Of a DNA stretch of 64,000 bases, positions 51,218 through 61,974 are shown piece by piece. The notes below the pieces were generated by a model. The model was not told where the DNA came from and made no database searches. It saw only the letters and a program-made list of their open reading frames with translations. The stretch's first letter is position 1, and each line of letters opens with the position of its first letter. The stretch lies in the NCBI GenBank assembly GCA_035631035.1, contig DASQJL010000113.1, positions 62,001 through 126,000 on the forward strand, read 5' to 3'. The DNA comes from Candidatus Binatia bacterium. Lineage in GTDB: Bacteria > Eisenbacteria > RBG-16-71-46 > SZUA-252. The position numbers were made by a program, and so were the translations under genes.

Positions 51218-52363
51218 ATGAACGAACTCGCGATGACCCACGAACCCTCCGTTCTCGAGCCGCGCTCCGGCGCCGACCCGCGCTGGCGCGCCGTGCTCGC
51301 GCGCGACGCGCGCCAGGATGGACGCTTCGTCTTTGGCGTCCGGTCCACCGGCATCTACTGCCGCCCCTCCTGCCCCGCGCGAAAGCCGCGGAAGAACCAG
51401 GTCGTCTTCTTCCCCGACGCCGACGCGGCGGAGCACGCGGGATTCCGCTCCTGCAAGCGGTGCCGTCCTCGCGACGCCGCGCCCCATCCGCACGCGGAGC
51501 TGGTCCGGCGCGTCTGCGCCCACATCGAGGAGCGGGCCGCCGAGGAGCGCGTCACCCTGGAGGCGCTCGCGCGGGTCGCGCGGATGTCGCCCCATCACCT
51601 GCAGCGCACCTTCCGGAGCGCCACGGGCATCTCGCCGCGCCAGTACGCGGACGCGGTGCGTCTCACGACGCTCAAGGAACGGCTGCGTCGAAAGGAGCCG
51701 GTCACGATGGCCATGACGGAAGCGGGATACGGATCGAGCAGCCGCCTCTACGAGCGCTCCCCCGAAGCGCTGGGGATGACGCCCGGCGACTACCGCGCGG
51801 GCGGTGCCGGCGCGAAGATCGCCTACACGGTGGCCAAGTCGCCGGTCGGAGCGCTGCTGGTAGCGGCCACCGGCCGCGGCGTCTGCAGCCTCAAGATCGG
51901 AGGCGACGATGCGTCGCTGGCGCGGGCCCTGCGCGAGGAGTTTCCGGCCGCCGAGCTGAAGCGCGACGAGGCCGCGCTCGGCCGCTGGGTGCGGGCGATC
52001 GTGAATCATCTCTCGGGGCGGGAGACCCGCCTCGACGTGCCCCTCGACATCCGCGCCACGGCCTTCCAGTGGCGGGTGTGGGAAGCGCTGCGCGCCATCC
52101 CGTACGGCGAGACGCGGAGCTACCAGGAGATCGCGAAGATCGTGGGGGCGCCCAAGGCGGCGCGCGCCGTGGGGCACGCCTGCGCCACGAATCCCGTCGC
52201 GATCGTGATCCCCTGCCATCGCGTGCTGCGCGGCGACGGATCGCTCGGCGGCTATGCGTACGGGCTGGACGTGAAACGGAAACTCATCGACGCCGAGCGT
52301 TTGCGGCGCGATCGCGCTCGGGTTATTTCAAGAGAGCCGAAGCGAGCGCGCCCGGGTCGGTGA
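51218..52363 (+). CDS. ada: Ada: AraC regulator fused to O6-methylguanine methyltransferase
   Basis: The 381-residue protein has the Ada zinc domain with Cys48, Cys52, Cys79 and Cys82 (one accepts methyl from phosphotriesters), an AraC helix-turn-helix (about 90-180) and an Ogt domain with [24 protein letters not shown] and VIPCHRVL (acceptor Cys333). It repairs alkylated DNA and activates the adaptive response. The gene overlaps the convergent DUF255 gene by 41 bp at its 3' end. Confidence 0.96.
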   Translation: MNELAMTHEPSVLEPRSGADPRWRAVLARDARQDGRFVFGVRSTGIYCRPSCPARKPRKNQVVFFPDADAAEHAGFRSCKRCRPRDAAPHPHAELVRRVCAHIEERAAEERVTLEALARVARMSPHHLQRTFRSATGISPRQYADAVRLTTLKERLRRKEPVTMAMTEAGYGSSSRLYERSPEALGMTPGDYRAGGAGAKIAYTVAKSPVGALLVAATGRGVCSLKIGGDDASLARALREEFPAAELKRDEAALGRWVRAIVNHLSGRETRLDVPLDIRATAFQWRVWEALRAIPYGETRSYQEIAKIVGAPKAARAVGHACATNPVAIVIPCHRVLRGDGSLGGYAYGLDVKRKLIDAERLRRDRARVISREPKRARPGR

Positions 52364-54452
52364 CGGGCGCGTTGCAGGCGAAGTTCTCGCAGACGTAGGC
52401 GGCCGGAACCCCGTTCACCGGGAGCTGGGTCGCCGTGAAGGGAGCGATCTTCGCCAGGGCGTCCCCGGCGGGACCGGGCTCGCGCAGCAGGAATACGGTC
52501 CTGGGCGCGTACCCCGCGCGCGCGGCACGAAGCAGCGCGGCCGTCGCGGGCGCCTCGGCGGGGCCCGCGATCACCACCTCACGCGTCGGGCCGAAGGCGA
52601 AATCGAGCGCCGACAGGAGCTGCGCGTGCGCTCCCGGAAGCCGCGCCACCGAGCCGCCGAAGGCGCGCACCGTCTCCTCGGCCCGCCGCTCCAGCTCCGA
52701 CCGCCCGGTCATGCGCGACAGGCGGAGCAGCACGAGAACCACGACCGAGTTCCCCGAAGGGACCGCCCCGTCGTAGATCTCCTTGGTGCGCGCCAAGAGC
52801 GGCGCCGCGTCCGACCCCGTGAAGAAGAAGCCCCCCTCCTTCTCGTCGCCGAACAGGCGCTCCATGTCCCCCGCCAGCGCCAGCGCGCGCTCCAGGTGGC
52901 GCGGATCGAACGTCGCCTCGTACAGCTCGAGCGACCCCCAGGCGAGGAAGGCGTAGTCGTCGAGGTAGCCCGGATGGGCCGCCTCCCCCTCGCGCCACCG
53001 CGCGAAGAGCCGGCCGTCGGCGCGCAGGAGGTGCCGCTCCAGGAAGTCGATCGCCCGCTCGGCCGCCTCGGCGAGCCGCGGCTCCTCGAGCGCGACCGAA
53101 GCCTTCGCGAGCGCCGCGATCATGAGCCCGTTCCAGGCCGTGAGCACCTTGTCGTCCCGGAGCGGCCGCGGCCGCTTCGCGCGCGTCTCGAGGAGCCGCA
53201 CGCGGTCGGCCTCCAGGCGTTGTGCCATCGCGGCGGCGTCGAGCCCCGTCTCCCGTGCCACGGCGCCCGGATCCTCGGTGAGGTGGAGGATGTTCGTCCC
53301 GGTCAGGTGACCTCCCGCCGGATCGATCCAGTTCCCCTTCGGCTCGGCCCCGTAGACGCGCGCGAACAGCGCCGCCTCTTCGGGCCCCAGCGCCCCCTCC
53401 AGCTCCTCCATCGTCCAGACGTAGAACTTCCCCTCCTCCCCTTCGCTGTCGGCGTCCTCCGCGGAGTAGAAGGCCCCTTCGGGGGAGGTGAGATCGCGCG
53501 CCACGTACGCCGCGATCTCGCGCGCCACCGAGGCGTAGAGCGGATCGCCCGTGGCCTGGTGCGCCTCGACGTAGGCCATGAGGAGGAGCGCCTGGTCGTA
53601 GAGCATCTTCTCGAAGTGCGGCACCAGCCATTCGCGGTCGGTCGAATAGCGGTGCGCGCCGAAGCCCAGCTGGTCGTAGACGCCGCCCCGGCGGATCCAG
53701 CGGAGTGTCCGCTCCACCATGTCGAGCGCGCGGCCGTCGCCGGTGCGCTTCCAGTAGCGCAGGAGAAACGTGAGCTGGTGGGGCGTCGGGAACTTGGGCG
53801 CGGTGCCGAACCCGCCGTACTCCTCGTCGAAGCGCTGCTGCATCTGCTCGAAGGCCTTGGTGAGGAGGCCCGGCTCGGGACGCTCGCCGGGCATGCCCGC
53901 GAACTCGCCGCGAACCGCCTCCACGATCTGTCCCGCGACGTCCTCGACGCGATGCCGCTGCCCTTCCCATGCCGAGAGCACCTGATACAGCATGTCTTTC
54001 AACCCGGGCCGTCCGAAGCGCGACTCGGGCGGAAAATACGTGCCCGCGAGGAAGGGGCGGCCGTCCGGCGTCAGGATGACGGTCAGGGGCCACCCTCCCG
54101 AGCCGGTGAGCGCCTGGCAGACGGTCATGTAGACGTGGTCCACGTCGGGGCGCTCCTCGCGGTCCACCTTGATCGGCACGTAGCTCGAATTCAGGATCGA
54201 CGCGATCTCCACGCTCTCGAACGACTCGCGCTCCATGACGTGGCACCAATGGCAGGTCGCGTAGCCGATCGAGAGGAAGATCGGCCGGTCCTCGGCGCGC
54301 GCCTTCGCGAACGCCTCGTCGCCCCAGGGAAACCAGTCGACGGGGTTGTGGGCGTGCTGCAGGAGGTAGGGGCTCTTCTCGGAGGCGAGCCGGTTCGTGT
54401 GACGCGGTGCCGTGCCGGGCGCGCCCGCGGGCGCGGTGGGATCAGGAGACAT
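52323..54452 (-). CDS. Thioredoxin-fold DUF255 protein (YyaL/SSP411-like)
   Basis: The 709-residue protein starts with a thioredoxin-like domain ([35 protein letters not shown] with Cys67/Cys70) and continues into an (alpha/alpha)6 barrel of glycoside-hydrolase shape. YyaL-type proteins are conserved, and their function is not settled. It overlaps mnmA by 11 nt upstream and the convergent ada by 41 nt downstream. Confidence 0.93.
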   Translation of the reverse strand: MSPDPTAPAGAPGTAPRHTNRLASEKSPYLLQHAHNPVDWFPWGDEAFAKARAEDRPIFLSIGYATCHWCHVMERESFESVEIASILNSSYVPIKVDREERPDVDHVYMTVCQALTGSGGWPLTVILTPDGRPFLAGTYFPPESRFGRPGLKDMLYQVLSAWEGQRHRVEDVAGQIVEAVRGEFAGMPGERPEPGLLTKAFEQMQQRFDEEYGGFGTAPKFPTPHQLTFLLRYWKRTGDGRALDMVERTLRWIRRGGVYDQLGFGAHRYSTDREWLVPHFEKMLYDQALLLMAYVEAHQATGDPLYASVAREIAAYVARDLTSPEGAFYSAEDADSEGEEGKFYVWTMEELEGALGPEEAALFARVYGAEPKGNWIDPAGGHLTGTNILHLTEDPGAVARETGLDAAAMAQRLEADRVRLLETRAKRPRPLRDDKVLTAWNGLMIAALAKASVALEEPRLAEAAERAIDFLERHLLRADGRLFARWREGEAAHPGYLDDYAFLAWGSLELYEATFDPRHLERALALAGDMERLFGDEKEGGFFFTGSDAAPLLARTKEIYDGAVPSGNSVVVLVLLRLSRMTGRSELERRAEETVRAFGGSVARLPGAHAQLLSALDFAFGPTREVVIAGPAEAPATAALLRAARAGYAPRTVFLLREPGPAGDALAKIAPFTATQLPVNGVPAAYVCENFACNAPVTDPGALASALLK

Positions 54453-55542
54453 CCTGGATGATCCCTCCCGCCACGACGCGGTCGCCGTCGTAGAGCACGA
54501 GCGACTGCCCCGGCGTCATGGCGCGCTGCGGCTCCTGGAATCGAACCCGCGCGGTGCTGGGCGTCTCGGGCCGGAGCGTAGCCGCGGCGGGAGCGTGGAG
54601 GTAGCGGATCTTCGAGGCGCCGACGATCGGGTCCGACGGGATCTCCCCCGAGAGGTAGTTCACGCGGGTAATCGCCGCCTCGCTGCGGTAGAGCGCGGCC
54701 TCGTCGTCCACGACCACCGTGCCCGTCTCCGGCTCGATCCGCGTGACGTACAGCCGCCGCCCCGCCGCCACGTTGAGGCCCCGCCGCTGCCCCACCGTGA
54801 AGCCGTGCACGCCCTCGTGCCGCCCCAGGGTCCTGCCGGACGCGTCCTGGACCTCGCCTGGCGGCGAGGTCCGCTCGGGATAGCGCTGGCGCAGGAAATC
54901 CACGTAGCGCTTCCCCTCGACGAAGCAAATGTCCTGGCTCTCCCTCTTGTCGGCGACCGCGAGACCCAGCTCACGCGCGGCCTCACGCACCTCGTTCTTG
55001 GTCAGGGTCCCGAGGGGAAAGAGCGCTCGGGAGATCGCCGCCTGCGTGAGGCCCCAGAGCACGTACGACTGGTCCTTGGCCGGATCGGCGGCGCGCAGGA
55101 GCGTGGCGCGCCCGTCGGCGTCCACGCCGCGTCGCGCGTAGTGCCCCGTGGCCACGATGTCGCACTCCAGAAGGTCCGCGCGCCTGAGCAACTCTCCAAA
55201 CTTGAGCCAGTTGTTGCACTCCACGCAGGGGTTGGGCGTGCGCCCCGCGAGATACTCCCCCACGAAGTTCTCGATCACGTGCTCCCGGAAATCCTCTTCC
55301 AGGTCGAGCACGTAGTGGGGAAAGCCGATCTTCCGGGCCACCGCGCGGCAGTCGTCGATGGCGTCCAGGGTGCAGCAGCCCCGCGCGGGGGAGGGTCCCT
55401 CGGCGTAGCACCAGAGCTTCATCGTGACGCCGATGACGGTGTGTCCCGCGCGATGGAGAAGGGCCGCGGCCACGCACGAGTCCACGCCGCCGCTCATGGC
55501 GACGAGGATGGTCCGCTTGGACGCGGGCAGGTCGGGCTTCAT
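54442..55542 (-). CDS. mnmA: tRNA 2-thiouridine(34) synthase
   Basis: The 366-residue enzyme has the PP-loop AMSGGVDSC (17-22), [10 protein letters not shown] with catalytic Cys106, and QDICFVEG with the second Cys. MnmA thiolates U34 of tRNA-Lys, -Glu and -Gln using ATP. It is preceded by a cysteine desulfurase gene on the same strand with a 13-bp gap, which fits its sulfur donor. It overlaps the DUF255 gene by 11 nt. Confidence 0.97.
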   Translation of the reverse strand: MKPDLPASKRTILVAMSGGVDSCVAAALLHRAGHTVIGVTMKLWCYAEGPSPARGCCTLDAIDDCRAVARKIGFPHYVLDLEEDFREHVIENFVGEYLAGRTPNPCVECNNWLKFGELLRRADLLECDIVATGHYARRGVDADGRATLLRAADPAKDQSYVLWGLTQAAISRALFPLGTLTKNEVREAARELGLAVADKRESQDICFVEGKRYVDFLRQRYPERTSPPGEVQDASGRTLGRHEGVHGFTVGQRRGLNVAAGRRLYVTRIEPETGTVVVDDEAALYRSEAAITRVNYLSGEIPSDPIVGASKIRYLHAPAAATLRPETPSTARVRFQEPQRAMTPGQSLVLYDGDRVVAGGIIQDVS

Positions 55543-55555
55543 GGGGAGCGCCTGC

Positions 55556-56716
55556 TCAGGCCGCGAACGTGGGCGAGGCGGCGCGGAGCTTCTGGACGAC
55601 GGCGGGGACCGTCTCGAGGACGTAGTCGATCTCGGCCTCGGTCGTGGCGCGGCCGACGCTCCAGCGCACGGCCGCCTGGGCGACCAGGGCCGGGACGCCC
55701 ATCGAGAGCAGCACGCCCGAGGGGTGCGACGAGCCCGACTTGCAGGCCGAGCCGCTGGAGCAGGCGATCCCCTTCTGGTCGAGCGTGAGGAGCAGGTGCT
55801 CCCCCTCGGCCCCCACGAAGGAGAGGTGGCTCGTGTTGCAGGCGCGGGGCGCGGCGGCGCCGTGCACCACGACCTGCGGCACGCGCGCGATCAGCCCCTG
55901 CTCGAGCCGGTCGCGCAGCATCGCCATGCGCGGAGGCGCTGTGTCCAGCTCGGCGCGGGCAAGCTCGGCCGCCGCGCCCATGCCGACGATCCCGGGGACA
56001 TTCTCGGTGCCGGGCCGGCGGCCGCGCTCGTGCTCGCCGCCGAAGAGGAGCGGGGCCGCCTTCGCGCCGCGCTTCACGTAGAGCGCGCCCACACCCTTCG
56101 GCCCGTAGAACTTGTGCGCCGCGATGGTGAGGAAGGTGGCCTGCCAGGCGCGCGCGTCGATCGGGATCTTCCCCGCGGCCTGCACGGCATCGGTGTGAAA
56201 AGCGATCCCGCGCGCGGCGCAGAGCGCGCCGATCTCGGCGACCGGTTGGAGCACGCCGGTCTCGTTGTTCGCGGCCATCACCGAGACGAGCACCGTGTCC
56301 GGTCGAAGCGCCTTCGCGACGGCGCCGGGATCGACGCGCCCGTCCGCCATCGCGGGGACGCGCGTCACGGTGAACCCCTCGGCCTCGAGCGCGCCGGCGG
56401 CGTTGCGCACCGCCTCGTGCTCGATCTCGCTCACCACCACGTGCCGCCCCTTCCCCGCCAGCGCCCGGGCGGCGCCGAGGACGCCCATGTTGTCCGACTC
56501 GGTCCCGCCGCTCGTGAACACGATCTCGGCGGGGGCGGCGTTCACCAGGGCGGCCACCTTCCCGCGCGCCTCCTCGATCGCGCCCTTTGCCTCCTGCCCG
56601 AAGGCGTGCGCGCTCGAGGCGTTGCCGTAGTGTTCCGCGAAATAGGGGAGCATCGCGTCGAGAACCTCGGCGCGGACGGGCGTGCTGGCGTTGTGGTCGA
56701 GATAGATCCGGGGCAA
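55556..56716 (-). CDS. Cysteine desulfurase (IscS/NifS type)
   Basis: The 386-residue PLP enzyme has [46 protein letters not shown] with the PLP Lys and [19 protein letters not shown] with active Cys325. It supplies sulfur to MnmA and possibly Fe-S clusters. The start is TTG 56716 with GGAGG 7 nt upstream, as there is no ATG nearby that would fit. No IscU, IscR or other Isc gene is adjacent. Confidence 0.95.
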   Translation of the reverse strand: MPRIYLDHNASTPVRAEVLDAMLPYFAEHYGNASSAHAFGQEAKGAIEEARGKVAALVNAAPAEIVFTSGGTESDNMGVLGAARALAGKGRHVVVSEIEHEAVRNAAGALEAEGFTVTRVPAMADGRVDPGAVAKALRPDTVLVSVMAANNETGVLQPVAEIGALCAARGIAFHTDAVQAAGKIPIDARAWQATFLTIAAHKFYGPKGVGALYVKRGAKAAPLLFGGEHERGRRPGTENVPGIVGMGAAAELARAELDTAPPRMAMLRDRLEQGLIARVPQVVVHGAAAPRACNTSHLSFVGAEGEHLLLTLDQKGIACSSGSACKSGSSHPSGVLLSMGVPALVAQAAVRWSVGRATTEAEIDYVLETVPAVVQKLRAASPTFAA

Positions 56717-56776
56717 CCGAAGACCTCCGAAGGGGGCCGAAGGGGCGCTGCGGGGCGCGATCCTCGTTCGAGGGTA

Positions 56777-56820
56777 ACAAAGCGCGCGGGCCGGACGCAA
56801 ATCGTACGCCCAGCCCGCGC
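56777..56820 (-). terminator. Terminator of the cyclophilin gene
   Basis: On the minus strand GCGCGGGC (56820-56813) pairs with GCCCGCGC (56791-56784), a perfect 8-bp stem with a 21-nt loop, followed by GCTTTGTTA. It lies 41 bp after the cyclophilin stop. Confidence 0.45.
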
Positions 56821-56860
56821 GGGGAGGGAACCCCTCAGGTCCCCGAATGTGTCGTCGTCG

Positions 56861-57754
56861 CTACTTCGCCGCGCTCGAGTCGGTTCCGGCGGCCTTGGCC
56901 GCCTCGCTCGCGGACTGCGCGGCTTCCGCAGCCTTCGTGCCCGCCTTCTTGGCCGCTTCGGCGGCTTTGTCCGCCGACTCCTTGGCATCCGTGGCGTTTT
57001 CCGCCGCCTTCTCGGCCGCATCGTTCTTCGCATCGGCGGCCTTCACGGCTGCCTTCGCCGAGGCGGCCTTCTCGGTCGCGACCGCCGCCTTCGCGGCGCC
57101 GCCCATGGCCACCGCGCGCGGCACGATCTTCACCGACTTGATGGTGACCCACTCGAGCGGCTTGGAGTTCTCGCCCGGCATCATCGGATTGGGAGCCGTG
57201 CGGACGTTCGCGATCGCGTCCACGACGTCCATCCCCTCGATCACGTGCCCGAAGGCCGTGTACTTGTGATCGAGGAAGGGAGCCGACCCGTGCATCAGGA
57301 AGAACTGCGATCCGCCGGAATTGGGCTCGGCGGTGTGCGCCATCGAGAGGACGCCCTTCTCATGCTTGTGATTGTTGAACTCGTCGGGAATGGTCCAGCC
57401 CGGTCCGCCGGTCCCGAGATCGGGAGCCTTCGGGTTCTTGGACTTGGGGTCCCCGCCCTGGACCATGAAGCCGGCGATGATGCGGTGGAAGCCGGTGCCG
57501 TTATAGAAGCCGCTGCGCGCGAGCTTCTTGAAGTTGGCGACGGTCTTGGGGGCATCCTTGGGCCAGAACTCGATCACCATGCGCCCCTTGCTCGTCTCCA
57601 TGACGGCGACGTCGTCGGGGCTGCCCACGGACTTGGCCGCGGCCTTTCCCTTGGCCGCGCCGGCCGCGAACGCCGACCCCGCCACGAGAATCCCGATGAC
57701 CGCCGCCGTGACGATCCCCCCCGCGCCCATCCAATGTCTCGTCGTACCGAACAT
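56861..57754 (-). CDS. Cyclophilin-type peptidyl-prolyl isomerase with Ala/Lys-rich tail
   Basis: The 297-residue protein has a signal peptide-like N-terminus (about 1-32). The cyclophilin domain (about 48-210) shows FKKLARSGFYNGTGFHRIIAGFMVQGGD and SMAHTAEPNSGGSQFFLM. The last 80 residues are a charged, Ala-rich segment with AEKAAENATDAKESADKAAE-like repeats that resembles a long single helix or histone H1-like tail. It is a secreted folding catalyst. AAGGAGG lies 5 nt before ATG 57754. Confidence 0.9.
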   Translation of the reverse strand: MFGTTRHWMGAGGIVTAAVIGILVAGSAFAAGAAKGKAAAKSVGSPDDVAVMETSKGRMVIEFWPKDAPKTVANFKKLARSGFYNGTGFHRIIAGFMVQGGDPKSKNPKAPDLGTGGPGWTIPDEFNNHKHEKGVLSMAHTAEPNSGGSQFFLMHGSAPFLDHKYTAFGHVIEGMDVVDAIANVRTAPNPMMPGENSKPLEWVTIKSVKIVPRAVAMGGAAKAAVATEKAASAKAAVKAADAKNDAAEKAAENATDAKESADKAAEAAKKAGTKAAEAAQSASEAAKAAGTDSSAAK

Positions 57755-57856
57755 CGAACCTCCTTGCCGTTGCGCTGTCTCGATGGCCATTCCCCGGCCA
57801 CCCCGTTCGTTCCGATCAGCCTTCCTTAATGTGTGATGCCCGCGTTCCGGTTCCCC

Positions 57857-59128
57857 TCAATTGCCCCGGTCCTTCGTCTTCAGGAGCTTGACGATCCGCC
57901 GCTGCCGCTCCAGCTCGCGGCGGGCCGGCTCGGCGTAGGCGGGGTCGGCGACCGCGGCCTCGAACACCGGGATGGCCTCGTCGTGCCGCCCCAGCTTGTC
58001 CAGCGCCTGCGCCCAGCAGAAGCGCAGGCAGGCGTTGGCGCTGTCGCTCTTCAGACCCTCGCGCGCCGTCTCGATCGCGCGCTGGTAGCGGTTGGCGTCG
58101 AAGTAGGCGTACGCCATGTTGCAGTAGACCCCCTTGTAGTTCTGGGGATCCTGGCGCGCCACCTCGCGGAACAGCTCCACGGCGCGGTCGGTCTTGGACG
58201 ACTTGGCGTAGGCCTGCGCCAGGTAGTAGCGGTCGGCCGTGCCCAGCGAGTCGCCCACCGCCTCGTAGTGCTTGATGGCGACCGGAAAGCGCTCCAGCTT
58301 GAAGTTCACCCAGCCGAGCTGTTTCTTCGCCGCCACGTCGAGCGGCGCGATCCGGAGCACGTGATCGAGGGCGCTGGCCGCCTCGGCGTAGAGTCCGCCG
58401 CGCACCGCGGCGTCCGCCATCCCGCGCACCACCTCGGGATCGTCGGGCAGGAGCTCGGCCGCGCGGTAGTAGGCCGACATCGCCTCGGGGGTGCTTCCCT
58501 GCCGCGAGCGGACCTCGCCGAGCTGGCGGTAGACCTGCGCGAGCGCGGAGGGCTGGTTCTTCACCCCGCGCGCCGCGGCGGTGCAGAGCCCCGCCGCCTC
58601 ATCGTAATCGCCGATCTCGGTGAGCGAATGCGCGAGCGCAAGTCGCGAGTCGAGATCGGCCGGCGTGAGCGCCACCGCCTGCCGGTAGGACTCGGCCGCC
58701 TTGTCCAGCTGCCCCATCGCCGCGTAGGCGTCGCCCAGGGAGCGGAACGCGGAGGCCATCTGCGTCGAGGACCGGGTCGCGCGCTCGAGCATCTCCGCGC
58801 CCTCGGCGTACGCACCCCGCTTCACCCGCGCCTGCCCCAGCCCGGCGAGCGCCTCCCGGTTTCCGGGCTCGGACTCGAGGGCCAGCCGGAACTCGCGCTC
58901 CGCCTCTTCGGCCAGACCGCGGGTCAGGTAGTCGCGTCCGGCGTTGATGTGGGTCCGCGCGTCAGTGCGGGGAGCGCCGGCGCGCCCGGTCTCCCCGGAG
59001 AGGTCCGCCGGGCGGACGTCGCGAGCGTGCGACGACGAGCACCCCGAGGAACCGAGCGCCAGCGCGAGAATCGCGGGACCGACGAGACGCAGGGAGGGTC
59101 GTTGGAGACGCGGCGAGCGGGCCGGCAT
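57857..59128 (-). CDS. TPR-repeat lipoprotein (long)
   Basis: The 423-residue protein has a lipobox (LGSSGC, Cys30) and ten or so TPR units from residue 60 to 410, for example AGRDYLTRGLAEEAEREFRLALES and SLGDAYAAMGQLDKAAESYRQAV. It probably scaffolds envelope assemblies. AGGAGG stands 8 nt before ATG 59128. The TPR gene on its left (59178-60104) is on the same strand, 49 bp upstream. Confidence 0.88.
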   Translation of the reverse strand: MPARSPRLQRPSLRLVGPAILALALGSSGCSSSHARDVRPADLSGETGRAGAPRTDARTHINAGRDYLTRGLAEEAEREFRLALESEPGNREALAGLGQARVKRGAYAEGAEMLERATRSSTQMASAFRSLGDAYAAMGQLDKAAESYRQAVALTPADLDSRLALAHSLTEIGDYDEAAGLCTAAARGVKNQPSALAQVYRQLGEVRSRQGSTPEAMSAYYRAAELLPDDPEVVRGMADAAVRGGLYAEAASALDHVLRIAPLDVAAKKQLGWVNFKLERFPVAIKHYEAVGDSLGTADRYYLAQAYAKSSKTDRAVELFREVARQDPQNYKGVYCNMAYAYFDANRYQRAIETAREGLKSDSANACLRFCWAQALDKLGRHDEAIPVFEAAVADPAYAEPARRELERQRRIVKLLKTKDRGN

Positions 59129-59177
59129 GACGGTGACCTCCTGGATCGTGTCGGGCCCGTCCACGGACCCGAGAGGG

Positions 59178-60104
59178 TCAGTGCGCCGCGGGAGCCGGCG
59201 CCTGCGACGGCGCCGCCGTGGCTTTCTGCTGGTCGAGGTACTGCTGCAGCACCTCGATGCTGCTCTTCGCGTTCTCGGCCACCGCCGTCGACGAGTCGAT
59301 CGCGGCGACCTGGCGCCAGTAGTTGAGCGCCTCCTTGTAGATCTGCGCGTCGGCGAACGCGACCCCCAGGTTGTAGATCGCTTCCTGGTTCTTCGGGTCG
59401 AACGCGAGCGCCTTCCGGTAGAGCGCCGTGGCTTCGGGAATCTTCCCCATCCCGTAGTAGCTGTTGCCGAGGTTGTTGAGGGCCCCGACGTTGGTCGAGT
59501 CGATGTCGAGCGCCTTCTTGTAGGAGGCGACCGCGTCGGCGGTCTGGCCCAGCTCGGCCTGCACCCGGCCCAGCTTGTTCCAGGCCTCGGCGAGCGGCGG
59601 CTGGAGCGTCGTCGCGATCTTGAACTCGGCAACGGCGTCGTCGTTCCGCCCCTGGCTCACGTACCAGAGCCCCAGCTGCAGGTGGGCGCCGGGGTCCTTG
59701 GGGCTCAGGGCGATCGCCCTGCGGATCTCCCGCTCGGCATCCTTGGGGCGGTTCATGTCCATGTAGACCGCTCCCAGGCTGTACCGGGCGGTGGAGTTCT
59801 GGGGGTCGAGCGCGGCCATCTTCTGGAATGCCTCGAGCGCCTGGGGGTAGCGGCGGGACCGCCGATAGGCCCCTCCCAGCGCGAGATAGGCATTGGTGTC
59901 CTTGGGGTTCTTCTGGACCAGCGCCTCGGCCTCTGCCACCGACATGGGGGGCGGAGCCTTGCGCACGACCGGCTTCATGTCGGCCTGGCTCTTCGCCGGC
60001 GTGGCCGAACGGGCCGGAAACGGGGTGAGGAGGAGCCCGAACAGGGCGAAAAGGGCTGCGATGCGCCCGTTCAGGCGGGCGGACGAGGGGCGTTGGAAGT
60101 TCAT
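59178..60104 (-). CDS. Secreted TPR-repeat protein
   Basis: The 308-residue protein has a signal peptide (about 1-34) and seven TPR units (about 58-285), such as AYLALGGAYRRSRRYPQALEAFQ and AHLQLGLWYVSQGRNDDAVAEFK, and an Ala/Pro-rich end. The start ATG 60104 has a weak ribosome site; ATG 60122 is an alternative. A TTGACT-N17-TACCGT promoter lies upstream. It leads a unit with the TPR lipoprotein. Confidence 0.85.
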   Translation of the reverse strand: MNFQRPSSARLNGRIAALFALFGLLLTPFPARSATPAKSQADMKPVVRKAPPPMSVAEAEALVQKNPKDTNAYLALGGAYRRSRRYPQALEAFQKMAALDPQNSTARYSLGAVYMDMNRPKDAEREIRRAIALSPKDPGAHLQLGLWYVSQGRNDDAVAEFKIATTLQPPLAEAWNKLGRVQAELGQTADAVASYKKALDIDSTNVGALNNLGNSYYGMGKIPEATALYRKALAFDPKNQEAIYNLGVAFADAQIYKEALNYWRQVAAIDSSTAVAENAKSSIEVLQQYLDQQKATAAPSQAPAPAAH

Positions 60105-60141
60105 GGACTCTTTGTCTCGCATTGGGTTAGGAGCAACGGAC

Positions 60142-60170
60142 ACGGTACCTTGAAGATACACCGAAGTCAA
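60142..60170 (-). promoter_or_regulatory. Sigma-70-like promoter of the TPR unit
   Basis: On the minus strand TTGACT (60170-60165), a 17-nt spacer and TACCGT (60147-60142). Transcription would begin about 30 nt before ATG 60104. The -35 overlaps the comM stop codon. Confidence 0.45.
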
Positions 60171-61711
60171 CGGGGTTCTCCCCAGGCTCCGCGGCCGGGG
60201 GCCGTGGGAACCCGGTATTGAAGCGCCTCGGCGACATGCTCTCCCCGAACCTCCTCGGAGGCGGCCAGGTCCGCGATCGTGCGCGCGAGCCGGCGCGTGC
60301 GGAGCACGCCGCGCGCGGTAATGCGGAAGGCATCCGCGGCGCGGCGAAGCAGGAGGCGGGTGTCGTCCGTGAGCGGCGCCGCCCGCGCGAGGTCGCGCGC
60401 GGTGAGCGCGGCGTTCCGCGCCGCGCGCGGCGTGCGCGCGGCCGCGAAGGCCCGCGCCCGGATCACCCGCTCGCGCACCGCCGACGACGACTCGGCCGCG
60501 GCGCTCGCGAAGAGGTCCTCCATCGGCACCGCGGGCACCTCGAGCACCAGATCGATCCGATCCAGGATCGGCCCCGACACCTTGGACCAGTAGCGCAGGA
60601 CGAGATCGGACGAGCAGCGGCAGGCGCGGCGGAGGTCGCCGCGAAAGCCGCAGGGGCAGGGATTCATGGCGGCCACGAGCGCGAAGGCGGCGGGAAACGT
60701 GACCGACGACCCGGCGCGCGCGATGGTGATCTTCCCCTCCTCGATCGGCTGTCGAAGCGCCTCGATCGCGTTTCGCCGGAACTCCGGCAGCTCGTCGAGG
60801 AAGAGAACGCCGTGATGCGCGAGGGACGCCTCCCCCGGAAAGGGGCCGCGACCGCCGCCGACGAGCCCGGCGTCGGAGATCGTGTGGTGCGGCGCGCGGA
60901 ACGGGGGGTGGCGGAGGATCCCCGCGCCGGGCGCGAGCCGGCCCCCCACCGAGTGGATGGTCGAGACCTCGATCGCCTCCTCGTCGCGGAGGGGCGGGAG
61001 AATGCCGGGGAGCCGCCGCGCGAGCATCGTCTTCCCTCCCCCCGGCGGGCCGACGAAGAGAAGGTTGTGCCCGCCGGCCGCCGCCACCTCCAGCGCGCGT
61101 CGCGCATGGAGCTGCCCGCGCACCTCGGCGAGGTCGGGCGGCGCCGGGACCGAAGCGGCGTCAAGCTCGGGCTCGCCCCCGGTGCGAACCGCCGCGCGCG
61201 GCGCGGCCAGATCGCCGCGCAGATCGCCGAGGGACTCGATCGCCGTCGTGGCCACGACCGGATAGGCGCGCGCCTCGGCCGCGTTCTCCGCCGGAATCCA
61301 GACCGGCGACCGCCCCTCGCGCCGCGCCGCCGCGAGCACCGCGAGAACGCCCCGCACCCCGCGCACGCCGCCGTCGAGCGCGAGCTCGCCCACGAAGAGC
61401 CCTTCATCGACGGGCGCCCCTCCCGGGATCTGCCCCGACGCGCGGAGCAGCGCCACCGCGATCGGAAGATCGAACCGCGCTCCCTCCTTGCGCACGTGCG
61501 CGGGCGCCAGGTTGACCGTGATCTTCCGCGCCGGAAATTCGTAGCCGCAGTTCCGCACCGCCGAGAGGACGCGCTCCCGGCTCTCGCGCACGGCGGCATC
61601 CGGAAGCCCGACGATCGTGAAGGTGGGAAGGCCGACGCCGAGGTCCGCTTCCACCTCGACCAGGAGTCCCTCGATGCCGATGGTCGCGCAGGACGTGACG
61701 CGCGCGAGCAT
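60167..61711 (-). CDS. comM: ComM/YifB-family Mg-chelatase-like AAA ATPase
   Basis: The 514-residue protein has an N-terminal Lon-like fold domain (LLVEVEADLGVGLPTFTIVGLPDAAVRESRERV), then an AAA module with FVGPPGGGKTMLARRLPGILPP, HHTISDAGLVGGG, GVLFLDELPEFRR and a cysteine set (MNPCPCGFRGDLRRACRC). ComM is a hexameric helicase that promotes branch migration in natural transformation and recombination. I use ATG 61711, preceded by AAGGG. Confidence 0.95.
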   Translation of the reverse strand: MLARVTSCATIGIEGLLVEVEADLGVGLPTFTIVGLPDAAVRESRERVLSAVRNCGYEFPARKITVNLAPAHVRKEGARFDLPIAVALLRASGQIPGGAPVDEGLFVGELALDGGVRGVRGVLAVLAAARREGRSPVWIPAENAAEARAYPVVATTAIESLGDLRGDLAAPRAAVRTGGEPELDAASVPAPPDLAEVRGQLHARRALEVAAAGGHNLLFVGPPGGGKTMLARRLPGILPPLRDEEAIEVSTIHSVGGRLAPGAGILRHPPFRAPHHTISDAGLVGGGRGPFPGEASLAHHGVLFLDELPEFRRNAIEALRQPIEEGKITIARAGSSVTFPAAFALVAAMNPCPCGFRGDLRRACRCSSDLVLRYWSKVSGPILDRIDLVLEVPAVPMEDLFASAAAESSSAVRERVIRARAFAAARTPRAARNAALTARDLARAAPLTDDTRLLLRRAADAFRITARGVLRTRRLARTIADLAASEEVRGEHVAEALQYRVPTAPGRGAWGEPR

Positions 61712-61842
61712 GGGGGTAGCCCTTTCAGGGGAGCACGAGCCAAAGAACAGGCCGGGGACGCGCCGCTCGGGACGGCGCAGAACGGAAGGCCGGCGGAGCC
61801 GGCGGGGGAAGCACGACGCTATCACACCCCGGGAAGAGCCCC

Positions 61843-61848
61843 TATACT
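61843..61848 (+). promoter_or_regulatory. Probable -10 of the lipoprotein gene at 61975
   Basis: TATACT in an otherwise GC-rich gap. Transcription would start near 61855, giving a leader of about 120 nt before ATG 61975. The leader has no recognised riboswitch. Confidence 0.4.
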
Positions 61849-61974
61849 GGAATGGATGCACCGGCGGCGTTCCCGCCGGCCGCCGGCAACCGAACCGTGA
61901 ACTCCGATCCGGCGCCCGCCACCCTCTCCGGCGGGCCCGATCGAACCAGCACCCTACCTGGGAGAGGAATGACC

